Shown here one piece after another: positions 19,698 to 28,527 of a stretch of DNA of 64,000 nt; the first letter of the stretch is position 1, and every line of letters begins with the position of its first letter. This DNA is from Pseudomonadota bacterium (GTDB taxonomy: Bacteria; Pseudomonadota; Alphaproteobacteria; Rhizobiales; Beijerinckiaceae): the NCBI GenBank assembly GCA_021781815.1, contig JAJXWB010000019.1, positions 1 through 64,000 on the forward strand. Direction: 5' to 3'. The notes beneath the pieces were generated by a model. That model did no database searches, had not been told where the DNA came from, and saw nothing but the letters and a program-made list of their open reading frames with translations. The translations under genes were made by a program, and so were the position numbers.

Positions 19698-20456
19698 TCA
19701 GCGCGGCGCCATGCGGATGGCGCCGTCAAGGCGGATCGTCTCGGCGTTCAGCATCGGATTCTCGACGATGTGCACCGCAAGCATGGCGTATTCCTTCGGA
19801 TCGCCGAGGCGAGAGGGGAAAGGCACCTGCGCCCCGAGGCTGCGCTGGGCTTCTTCCGACAGCCCCTGCAGCAACGGCGTCAGGAACAGGCCCGGCGCGA
19901 TCGTGTTGACGCGGATGCCGAAGCGGGCGAGATCGCGCGCCACCGGCAACGTCATGCCAACGATTCCGCCCTTGGAGGCCGAATAGGCGGCCTGACCGAT
20001 CTGGCCGTCGAACGCGGCGACCGACGCGGTGTTGACGATCACGCCGCGCTCTTCGCCGATCGGATTCTCCTTCGACATGCGTTCCGCCGCCAGCCGCAGC
20101 ATGTTGAATGACCCGATCAGGTTCACGTCGATGATCTTCTTGAACGCATCGAGCGGAAAGGCGCCATTCTTGTTGACGGTCGTGATCGCGTTGCCGATCC
20201 CGGCGCAGTTCATGAGCACGCGCGGCGTTCCGTGCGCCTTGGCGGCGACGTCGAACGCGGCGATCGCGTCGGCTTCGCTCGTCACATCGCCGCCGATGCC
20301 GATGCCGCCAATTTCACCCGCGACCTTCTCGGCATTCGCCTTGTTCAGGTCGAAACACGCGACCCTGGCGCCCTTGGACGCCATCAGACGCGCTGTCGCC
20401 GCGCCGAGGCCGGAGCCGCCGCCCGTGACAAATACAGAAAGTCCGTTCAACTGCAT
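19698..20456 (-). CDS. SDR oxidoreductase, type II 3-hydroxyacyl-CoA dehydrogenase-like
   Basis: Classical short-chain dehydrogenase of 252 aa with cofactor motif TGGGSGLGAATA, a downstream Asp (ACFDLNK) predicting NAD preference, NCAGIG, and catalytic Ser/Tyr/Lys in NTASVAAFDGQIGQAAYSASK. The PGLFLTPLL segment and the ending match the HSD17B10-like 3-hydroxyacyl-CoA dehydrogenase subfamily. It is placed between the CaiB-type gene and a crotonase, so it most likely performs the NAD-dependent step of the same beta-oxidation-like route. Confidence 0.9.
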   Translation of the reverse strand: MQLNGLSVFVTGGGSGLGAATARLMASKGARVACFDLNKANAEKVAGEIGGIGIGGDVTSEADAIAAFDVAAKAHGTPRVLMNCAGIGNAITTVNKNGAFPLDAFKKIIDVNLIGSFNMLRLAAERMSKENPIGEERGVIVNTASVAAFDGQIGQAAYSASKGGIVGMTLPVARDLARFGIRVNTIAPGLFLTPLLQGLSEEAQRSLGAQVPFPSRLGDPKEYAMLAVHIVENPMLNAETIRLDGAIRMAPR

Positions 20457-20488
20457 GGGAAACCCCTCTTGCTGCCTTGCTTGAATTG

Positions 20489-21580
20489 CTAAGACCAGGC
20501 CGCCAGCGCGGCCCGTGCGTCGATCCTGCCCTCCATCGGCGCAGACTGAATCTGCGACGGCGTGCGCGAGAAACGCGGCGCCGGCGCCGGTTGCAGGGCG
20601 CCGGCATGTTCCACAAACGTCTTGCGCGCGACAAGATGCGGATGGCGCGGCGCCTCGTCCATCGCCTGCACCGCCATCGCGCAGGCATCAGTGCCCTCGA
20701 GCAGATCGCTCCATTCGGCGCGCGTCTTCATTTTGAAAACCGCCTCGAGTTTCTCCTGCAAGGCCGGCCATTGCCCGCGATCGTTCTGCGCCTTGAACGC
20801 CGGATCCTCGATGCCGGCGCGCTGCAGCAGCTCCGCATAGAATTGCGGCTCGATCGCGCCGACCGAGAAATGCTTGCCGTCCTTCGTCTCGTAAACGCGA
20901 TAGAAATGCGCGCCGCCGTCGAGCAGGTTTTCGCCAGGTCCGCCGGGCCATACGCCCATGGCCTTCAGCGCGTGGAACATCGTGATCAGGCTGGCCACGC
21001 CGTCGCACATGGCGACATCGACTACCTGGCCCTTGCCGGAGCCGCGCGCCTCGATCAGCGCAGCGAGCGTTCCCATGACGAGATAGAGCGCCCCGCCGCC
21101 ATAATCGCCGACGAGATTGAGCGGCGATACGATTTCCCCCGCTCTCGACCGGAAAGAATCGAGCGCGCCCGTTACGGCGACGTAATTGATGTCATGGCCT
21201 GCGGCCTGCGCAAGCGGCCCTTCCTGTCCCCAGCCGGTCATGCGGCCGTAAACAAGGCGCGGATTGCGCTTCAGCATTTCGTCCGGACCGAGCCCGAGTT
21301 TTTCCATCACGCCTGGACGAAAGCCCTCGACCAGCGCGTCGGCTTTGGCGACCAACGCCTGCGCGGTCGCAACGTCCTCGGGCTTCTTGAGGTCGAGTTC
21401 AATCGTGCGGCGACCGCGATTGACGAAATTGCCGGGATGATTGCGCCCCTGCCCCGGACGCTGGATCGACAGGACGTCGGCGCCCATGTCGGATAGCAGC
21501 ATGCAGGCGAACGGGCCTGGCCCGATGCCTGCAAATTCGACGATCTTCACGCCGCGCAGCGGCCCCTTCGCATCGGTCAT
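20489..21580 (-). CDS. CaiB/BaiF family enzyme, alpha-methylacyl-CoA racemase-like
   Basis: Family-III CoA-transferase fold, 363 aa. GVKIVEFAGIGPGPFACMLLSDMGADV is the N-terminal signature and GDYGGGALYLVMG contains the conserved Asp. The sequence resembles alpha-methylacyl-CoA racemase more than formyl-CoA transferases: GDYGGG in place of the transferase motif, plus DGKHFSVGAIEPQFY. A racemase would let both epimers of branched acyl-CoA enter beta-oxidation, which suits the surrounding genes. Second gene of the leftward operon. Confidence 0.88.
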   Translation of the reverse strand: MTDAKGPLRGVKIVEFAGIGPGPFACMLLSDMGADVLSIQRPGQGRNHPGNFVNRGRRTIELDLKKPEDVATAQALVAKADALVEGFRPGVMEKLGLGPDEMLKRNPRLVYGRMTGWGQEGPLAQAAGHDINYVAVTGALDSFRSRAGEIVSPLNLVGDYGGGALYLVMGTLAALIEARGSGKGQVVDVAMCDGVASLITMFHALKAMGVWPGGPGENLLDGGAHFYRVYETKDGKHFSVGAIEPQFYAELLQRAGIEDPAFKAQNDRGQWPALQEKLEAVFKMKTRAEWSDLLEGTDACAMAVQAMDEAPRHPHLVARKTFVEHAGALQPAPAPRFSRTPSQIQSAPMEGRIDARAALAAWS

Positions 21581-21599
21581 ATGGAAATCTCCCTGCGCC

Positions 21600-22379
21600 T
21601 CAGCGTCCGGTCCAGTGCGGTTTGCGCTTTTCGGCGAACGCCTTCGGACCTTCGATGAAATCGTTCGATTGCTTCATCGCCTCCACCGCCGGGAAGCTTT
21701 CCTGATCCTTCAGCGCCTGCGCGAGCGGAAGCTCCGCGCCACGGATGGCGACCTGCTTGGAGGCGCGGATCGACATCGGGCTCAGTTCGCAGATTTTCTT
21801 CGCCGTGGCTTTCGCGGCCGCGAGCGCGCCGCCTGCGGGCGCGACTTCCGTCACGAAGCCGAGTTCAAACCCTTCCCTCGCGCTCACGCGGCGCGCCGTC
21901 AGGATCATGCCCATGGCGCGCTTCATGCCGATCACGCGCGGCAGGCGCAGCAGGCCGCCCGCCATGGCGGCAAGGCCGACGCTCGGCTCGGGCAGGGCGA
22001 AGATCGCGTTCTCCGCCGCCACGATCAGATCGCAGGCGAGCGCCACCTCGAAGCCGCCGCCCATGGCGAACCCGTTGACCGCCGCAATGATCGGTTTGTC
22101 ACAATCGAAACGGCTGACAAGTCCGCCGAAGCCGCTCCTGCCCCAGCCGCGCTCGCCGCCGGCGGCTTGATATTTGAGATCGTTGCCAGCGGAAAAAGCC
22201 TTGTCGCCGGCGCCGGTGACGATCGCGACCCATTGGTCAGGATCTGCGGCGAAGGCGTCGAACGCCGCCTCCAGTTCGAAGTGCGCGGGCTTGTGCAGCG
22301 CGTTGAAGACCTGCGGCCGGTTCAGCGTGACAACAGTGATCGGGCCTTCGCGCTCCACCAGAATATGTTCGAATGCCAT
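21600..22379 (-). CDS. enoyl-CoA hydratase/isomerase family protein
   Basis: First gene of the leftward acyl-CoA operon, 259 aa from the ATG at 22379. The much longer open frame upstream of it is antisense to the thiolase gene and is not used. Crotonase signatures: DKAFSAGNDLK, VNGFAMGGGFEVALACDLIVA and the glutamate in ALPEPSVGLAAMAGGLLRLPR. The pattern resembles carnitinyl-CoA dehydratase (CaiD)-like enzymes. It is transcribed divergently from the thiolase at 22551 and shares its operator region. Confidence 0.9.
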   Translation of the reverse strand: MAFEHILVEREGPITVVTLNRPQVFNALHKPAHFELEAAFDAFAADPDQWVAIVTGAGDKAFSAGNDLKYQAAGGERGWGRSGFGGLVSRFDCDKPIIAAVNGFAMGGGFEVALACDLIVAAENAIFALPEPSVGLAAMAGGLLRLPRVIGMKRAMGMILTARRVSAREGFELGFVTEVAPAGGALAAAKATAKKICELSPMSIRASKQVAIRGAELPLAQALKDQESFPAVEAMKQSNDFIEGPKAFAEKRKPHWTGR

Positions 22380-22467
22380 GCGCGCGCTTCTCCTTGCCGT
22401 CTCCTCGTGCGCGCGCTCTCCCGGCGCGTCGCCCCTTGCACTTAGCGCATGGCGGGCGCCCCCGCAA

Positions 22468-22493
22468 GATTTAGTTAGTCGATTGACTAAATC
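22468..22493. promoter_or_regulatory. palindromic operator between divergent acyl-CoA operons
   Basis: Perfect 8-bp arms GATTTAGT and ACTAAATC are separated by 10 bp. Inside them is a second symmetric register, TTAGTC-GATT-GACTAA. Size and symmetry fit a TetR-family dimer or pair of dimers. The site overlaps the rightward promoter's -35 box. No TetR gene is in the window, so the regulator is unknown. Confidence 0.7.
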
Positions 22494-22511
22494 GGCAGCG
22501 CCCGCATATTC
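22483..22511 (+). promoter_or_regulatory. predicted sigma-70-like promoter of the thiolase operon
   Basis: TTGACT (22483-22488), 17-bp spacer, then ATATTC (22506-22511). The -35 box is embedded in the palindromic operator, so bound repressor would occlude it. A purine-rich AAGGAGAG ribosome-binding site precedes the thiolase start. Confidence 0.55.
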
Positions 22512-22550
22512 TCGGCGCAAAGCAAGGGAAACGAACTCAAGGAGAGTATG

Positions 22551-23720
22551 ATGGCAGAGGCATATATCGTCGCGGCGGCGCGAACCGCCGGCGGACGCAA
22601 GGGCGGCCGACTGTCTGGATGGCATCCCGCCGATCTTGCCGCCCAGGTGCTTGACGCGCTGGTTGAACGCACCGGCGCCGACCCGGCGCTGATTGACGAC
22701 GTGATCATGGGCTGCGTCGGCCAGGCGGGCGAACAGGCGACCAATATCGCTCGCAATGCCGTGCTCGCGTCGAAACTGCCGGAGAGCATTCCGGGAACGT
22801 CCGTCGATCGTCAGTGCGGTTCGTCGCAGCAGGCGCTGCACTTCGCGGCGCAGGCCGTCATGTCCGGCTTCCAGGATGTGGTAATCGCGGCCGGCGTCGA
22901 GAGCATGTCGCGCGTGCCGATGGGCCTGCCAGCCTCGCTTCCGGCCAAGCATGGCTTCGGCAATTACATGAGCCCGAACATGCAGGCGCGCTATCCCGGC
23001 GTCGTGTTCAGCCAGTTTCCGGGCGCCGAAATGGTTGCGAAGAAATACGGCCTGACCAAGGACCAGCTCGACCAGTTCGGTTTCGAGAGCCACCAGAAAG
23101 CGATCCGCGCAACCAGGTCCGGCGATTTCGCCAAGGAAATCGTGCCCGTCGAAGTGACCGTCGATGGCGTCAAGGTCATGCACACGACCGATGAAGGCAT
23201 TCGCTACGATTCTTCGCTTGAAGGGATGCGCGGCGTGAAGCTTCTGGTCGAGGGCGGCTGCATTACGGCGGCGACCTCCAGTCAGATCTGCGACGGCGCG
23301 TCCGGCGTGATGGTCGTCAACGAGAAAGGCCTGAAGGCGCTCGGCGTCAAGCCGCTCGCGCGCATCCACCACATGTATGTCATGGGTCATGATCCCGTAA
23401 TCATGCTGGAAGCGCCGATCCCCGCCACCAACAAGGCGCTGGAACGCGCCGGCATGAAGATCGACGACATCGACCTGTTCGAGGTCAACGAGGCTTTCGC
23501 ATCGGTGCCAGTGGCATGGCTCAAGGGCACGGGCGCCGATCCGGCGCGGCTCAACGTCAACGGCGGCGCGATTGCGCTCGGCCATCCGCTCGGCGGCTCC
23601 GGCGCCAAGCTGATGGCGACGCTCGTCCACGCCCTGCATCAGCGCGGCAAGCGCTACGGCCTGCAAACCATGTGCGAGGGCGGCGGCCTCGCCAACGTGA
23701 CGATCGTCGAACGGCTCTGA
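22551..23720 (+). CDS. acetyl-CoA acyltransferase (thiolase)
   Basis: Cleaves 3-ketoacyl-CoA to acetyl-CoA and a shortened acyl-CoA. The start is one of two adjacent ATGs (22548/22551) behind AAGGAGAG. In 389 aa, the nucleophilic Cys lies in VDRQCGSSQQALHFAAQAV, the His in NVNGGAIALGHPLGGSGA and the second Cys in QTMCEGGGLAN, so all three catalytic positions are present. It is the steroid/fatty-acid type (FadA-like) rather than the biosynthetic PhaA type, judging by VDRQCGS and EVNEAFASVPVAW. First gene of the rightward operon. Confidence 0.94.
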   Translation: MAEAYIVAAARTAGGRKGGRLSGWHPADLAAQVLDALVERTGADPALIDDVIMGCVGQAGEQATNIARNAVLASKLPESIPGTSVDRQCGSSQQALHFAAQAVMSGFQDVVIAAGVESMSRVPMGLPASLPAKHGFGNYMSPNMQARYPGVVFSQFPGAEMVAKKYGLTKDQLDQFGFESHQKAIRATRSGDFAKEIVPVEVTVDGVKVMHTTDEGIRYDSSLEGMRGVKLLVEGGCITAATSSQICDGASGVMVVNEKGLKALGVKPLARIHHMYVMGHDPVIMLEAPIPATNKALERAGMKIDDIDLFEVNEAFASVPVAWLKGTGADPARLNVNGGAIALGHPLGGSGAKLMATLVHALHQRGKRYGLQTMCEGGGLANVTIVERL

Positions 23721-23728
23721 CAAGTTCG

Positions 23729-23755
23729 AGGCCGGCCTGAGAGCCGGCCTTCTTC
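23729..23755 (+). terminator. intrinsic terminator or attenuator after the thiolase gene
   Basis: The 8-bp stem AGGCCGGC/GCCGGCCT with a short loop is followed by TCTTC. It lies between the thiolase stop and the kinase start, so it may lower expression of the distal five genes relative to thiolase. Confidence 0.5.
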
Positions 23756-23776
23756 ATCGCCAGACGAGAGCGAAGC

Positions 23777-24805
23777 TTGGCCGATCAGCCTCAATCCGCC
23801 GCGCCCGCCGCAAGCGCGAAGAACTCATTCGCCGATCAGGCGCTGACGGTTGTGCGGCGCTTTGCGCCGGGCGTCGAGAAAATCGAAAAGCTCGCGCGCC
23901 TGTCCGGCGGCGCAAGTCAGGAGACATGGTCGCTGACGGTTCTGGCGTCGGGCGCGCCGCAGCGCATGATCCTGCGCCGTGCGCCGGCGGGCTTGCCGGT
24001 CGTCGAGAAAATCTCGCTCGAAACCGAAGCCGCGCTGATGCAGGCCGCCGAGAAAGCGGGCGTGCCTTCGCCGCACGTCCACTACGTGGTCCGGCCTGAA
24101 GACGATTTCGGCCGCGGCTTTTTCATGAGCCATGTCGAAGGCGAAGCGCTGGGGCGCAAAATCGTGCGCGACGAGATGTTCGCCGCCGTGCGGCCCAAGC
24201 TCGCGCGGCAGGCCGGCGAGATTCTTGCGCGCATTCACGCGATTGATCCGGCCGGTCTACCCGAACTGCCTCGTGTGAAACCGGCGGAGGAAATCGCCAC
24301 CCTGTTCCAGAATTACCGGCGCTGGAGCGATCCACGCCCCGTGTTCGAACTCGCTTTCCGCTGGCTGTCCGGGCGAATGCCGCCCGCAGACGCGCAATTG
24401 CGCCTCGTGCATGGCGACTTTCGCAACGGCAACATGTTGGTCAGGCCCGATGGCGTCGCCGCCGTGCTCGACTGGGAACTGGCGCATGTCGGCGATCCCA
24501 TGCGCGACCTCGGCTGGATTTGCACTGGCGCCTGGCGTTACAGCGTGATCGACAAGCCGGTTGGCGGATTCGGCGAACGCGCGGATTTGATCGCAGGCTA
24601 CGAGGCCGCCGGCGGCGCGAAAGTCGATCCGGAAGTCCTGCGCTTCTGGGAAACGCTTGGCAGCCTGCGCTGGGGCGTGATGTGCATCGGCATGGGTTTT
24701 CGCGCGAAACAATCGGATCGTCCGGTCGAAATGTCGATGATTGCGCGCCGGACGTCGGAAAACGAAATCGATCTTTTGCGTCTGCTTGCGCCGCGCGGCG
24801 CGTGA
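23777..24805 (+). CDS. APH-family phosphotransferase (LvaA/ACAD10-11 kinase-like)
   Basis: Kinase of the aminoglycoside phosphotransferase fold, 342 aa, apparently from a TTG start behind GAGAGCG. Motifs: RLSGGASQETW (nucleotide loop), the catalytic loop LVHGDFRNGNMLV and metal-binding AVLDWELAHVGDPMRDLGW. This subgroup matches the kinase domains of ACAD10/ACAD11 and the bacterial LvaA protein, which phosphorylate the 4-hydroxyl of 4-hydroxyacyl-CoAs, rather than antibiotic kinases. It is followed by a DUF6285 gene and an acyl-CoA dehydrogenase, the lvaABC order. The substrate is inferred from that order, not shown. Confidence 0.85.
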   Translation: MADQPQSAAPAASAKNSFADQALTVVRRFAPGVEKIEKLARLSGGASQETWSLTVLASGAPQRMILRRAPAGLPVVEKISLETEAALMQAAEKAGVPSPHVHYVVRPEDDFGRGFFMSHVEGEALGRKIVRDEMFAAVRPKLARQAGEILARIHAIDPAGLPELPRVKPAEEIATLFQNYRRWSDPRPVFELAFRWLSGRMPPADAQLRLVHGDFRNGNMLVRPDGVAAVLDWELAHVGDPMRDLGWICTGAWRYSVIDKPVGGFGERADLIAGYEAAGGAKVDPEVLRFWETLGSLRWGVMCIGMGFRAKQSDRPVEMSMIARRTSENEIDLLRLLAPRGA

Positions 24806-24820
24806 TAGCGGGAAAACGCC

Positions 24821-25204
24821 ATGCAGGACAGACCCAGTCCCATCGAACTGCTCGCCGCCGTCGCGCATTTCTTGCGTACCGAAATCCTGCCGACGCTGAG
24901 CGGCCATCATGCCTTTCAAACGCGCGTGTCCTGCAATGCGCTCGACCTTATCGCCCGCCAGATCGCGCTTGAACCGGCAGCGGACGCCGCCGAGGTCGCG
25001 AGGCTGACAGCATTGCTCGGCCACGACGGAACGCTCGAATCGCTCAACCAGGAAATCGCGATCGCGATCGCGGACGGCAGGGCGACGCTGGAGACGCCCG
25101 GCCTCGCGGATCATCTGTGGGCGACGACGCTGGCCAAGCTCGCGGTCGACCAGCCGCAATACGGTTCCTACAAGCGCGAAATCGCGCGTGACGCAAAACA
25201 ATAG
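24821..25204 (+). CDS. DUF6285 protein (LvaB-like partner of the kinase)
   Basis: Small 127-aa mostly helical protein (PSPIELLAAVAHFLRTEILP, then FQTRVSCNALDLIARQ) without catalytic motifs. The DUF6285 family is consistently found beside APH-type kinases of acyl-CoA catabolism. In Pseudomonas putida levulinate catabolism the small LvaB protein is required for LvaA kinase activity. Here it starts 15 bp after the kinase stop and its 3' end overlaps the first possible start of the dehydrogenase frame, indicating one transcript. Identification with LvaB is by family and context. Confidence 0.75.
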   Translation: MQDRPSPIELLAAVAHFLRTEILPTLSGHHAFQTRVSCNALDLIARQIALEPAADAAEVARLTALLGHDGTLESLNQEIAIAIADGRATLETPGLADHLWATTLAKLAVDQPQYGSYKREIARDAKQ

Positions 25205-25217
25205 TCAGGAGACGCTC

Positions 25218-26516
25218 ATGGACTTCTCATTGCCGAAAGAGATCGCGGACTATCTCGTCGAACTCGACGCCTTCGTCACCCGCGAAATCAAGCCGCTGGA
25301 GCAGCAGGACGACAATATCCGCTTCTTCGATCATCGCCGCGAATACGCCCGCACTGATTTCGAGCGGGGCGGCCTGCCGCGCACGGAATGGGAAGCACTG
25401 CTGCGCGAAGCCAAGAACCGCGCCGACAAGGCCGGCCATCTGCGTTACGCCCTACCCAAGCGCTATGGCGGCAAGGACGGCACCAATCTCGGCATGGCCG
25501 TGATCCGCGAGCATTTCGCCGCGCAGGGGCTCGGCCTGCATAATGATCTGCAGAACGAGCATTCGATCGTCGGCAATTTTCCTGTCGTCATCATGCTCGA
25601 CACCTACGGCCGTCCCGAACAAAAGGCCGCCTTCATCGACGGCCAGTTCACCGGCGAGACCCGCATCTGTTTCGGCCTGACGGAAGCCGCGCATGGATCG
25701 GACGCGACCCACATGGGCACCCGCGCAGTCCCGGAAACACGCGGCGGCAAGGCCGGCTGGCGCATCGACGGCGAGAAGATGTGGATCACCGGGATGCACC
25801 ACGCCACGCATTGCGCGGTGTTCGCCCGCACGTCCGGCAAGGACGGCGACGCCAGGGGCATTTCCTGTTTTCTCGTTCCGGTCCCGATCGATGGCCTCGT
25901 GATCGAGGAATACATGTGGACGTTCAACATGCCGACGGACCACCCGCGGCTGTCGATCAACAATGTCTGGGTCCCGGAAGACGCGCTGTTCGGAGAGCCG
26001 GAGAACGGTCTCGCGCTGGCGCAATGTTTCGTACACGAGAACCGCATCCGTCAAGCCGCAAGCTCGCTCGGCGCAGCGGTGTTCTGCATCGAGGAGAGCA
26101 TCAAATATGCGCGCGTCCGCAGCCCGTTCGGCAAGGCGCTCGCCACCAACCAGGCGATCCAGTTTCCGCTGGTCGAGCTGGCCACACAGGCGGAAATGTT
26201 GCGTCTGCTGATCCGCAAGACCGCATGGGAAATGGATCAATTGCCGCGCAACCAGATCGAGCATCAGCTCTCGGACAAGGTGTCGATGTGCAATTATTGG
26301 GCGAACCGCCTGTGCGGACAGGCGGCGGATCGCGCCATTCAGGTGCATGGCGGCATCGGCTATTCGCGCCACAAGCCGTTCGAGCACATCTATCGCCACC
26401 ACCGCCGCTACCGCATCACGGAAGGCTCGGAAGAGATCCAGATGCGCAAGGTGGCCGGCTATCTGTTCGGCTTCATGGGGCCGCGCAAGGCGCTGTTCGC
26501 CGGCAAGGGCAAATAG
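25218..26516 (+). CDS. acyl-CoA dehydrogenase family protein
   Basis: FAD-dependent acyl-CoA dehydrogenase-fold protein, 432 aa from the ATG at 25218 behind CAGGAGA. Motifs: ICFGLTEAAHGSDATHMGT (flavin and substrate contact), WITGMHHATHCAVFAR, AIQVHGGIGYSRHKPFEHIYR and the C-terminal YRITEGSEEIQ. In the lva system the dehydrogenase-fold enzyme LvaC removes phosphate from the 4-phosphoacyl-CoA to give an enoyl-CoA, which the following crotonase could hydrate. Ordinary alpha-beta dehydrogenation is the alternative role. Confidence 0.9.
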   Translation: MDFSLPKEIADYLVELDAFVTREIKPLEQQDDNIRFFDHRREYARTDFERGGLPRTEWEALLREAKNRADKAGHLRYALPKRYGGKDGTNLGMAVIREHFAAQGLGLHNDLQNEHSIVGNFPVVIMLDTYGRPEQKAAFIDGQFTGETRICFGLTEAAHGSDATHMGTRAVPETRGGKAGWRIDGEKMWITGMHHATHCAVFARTSGKDGDARGISCFLVPVPIDGLVIEEYMWTFNMPTDHPRLSINNVWVPEDALFGEPENGLALAQCFVHENRIRQAASSLGAAVFCIEESIKYARVRSPFGKALATNQAIQFPLVELATQAEMLRLLIRKTAWEMDQLPRNQIEHQLSDKVSMCNYWANRLCGQAADRAIQVHGGIGYSRHKPFEHIYRHHRRYRITEGSEEIQMRKVAGYLFGFMGPRKALFAGKGK

Positions 26517-26529
26517 ACCTCGTCGTCGC

Positions 26530-26589
26530 CAGGGAAGCGAGGCGATCCGGAACGACGACCCGGCTCCGGTCGCTCCGCCGCTTCTGGCG
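26530..26589. repeat. REP-like palindrome inside the rightward operon
   Basis: The left arm AGGGAAGCGAGGCGATCCGG closely resembles the repeat after mutS, and CCGGCTCCGG with GCTCCGCCGCTTCT forms the partly complementary right arm. It occupies the 130-bp gap between the dehydrogenase and the next crotonase and could modulate mRNA stability within the operon. Confidence 0.45.
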
Positions 26590-26646
26590 AACTCGTCAAC
26601 AGATTCACACCACGATCAATCATAAGCAACGGGAGGGCCCCCCTGC

Positions 26647-28438
<1,792 letters not shown>

Positions 28439-28456
28439 ACGATGGCGAATGATCAT

Positions 28457-28487
28457 GGCCGCCGCGGGACACGTGTCCGCGGCGGCC
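28457..28487. terminator. strong GC-rich hairpin between convergent genes
   Basis: The arms GGCCGCCGCGG and CCGCGGCGGCC, around a self-complementary ACACGTGT core, form a long stem with a single bulged G. It separates the nitronate monooxygenase gene from the convergent RND gene and suits a bidirectional terminator, although no U-run follows. Confidence 0.55.
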
Positions 28488-28527
28488 AGGTCAGCAAGCG
28501 CCGATGGCGCCGTTCGGCGACGGCCGA

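Noticed and set aside
21600-23723. 707-codon minus-strand frame
   Set aside because: Only the last 259 codons are the crotonase. The upstream part is antisense to the thiolase and crosses the operator region.
23777-24805. Antibiotic resistance kinase
   Set aside because: The APH fold alone would suggest this, but the subgroup sequence and the neighbours are those of acyl-CoA catabolism.
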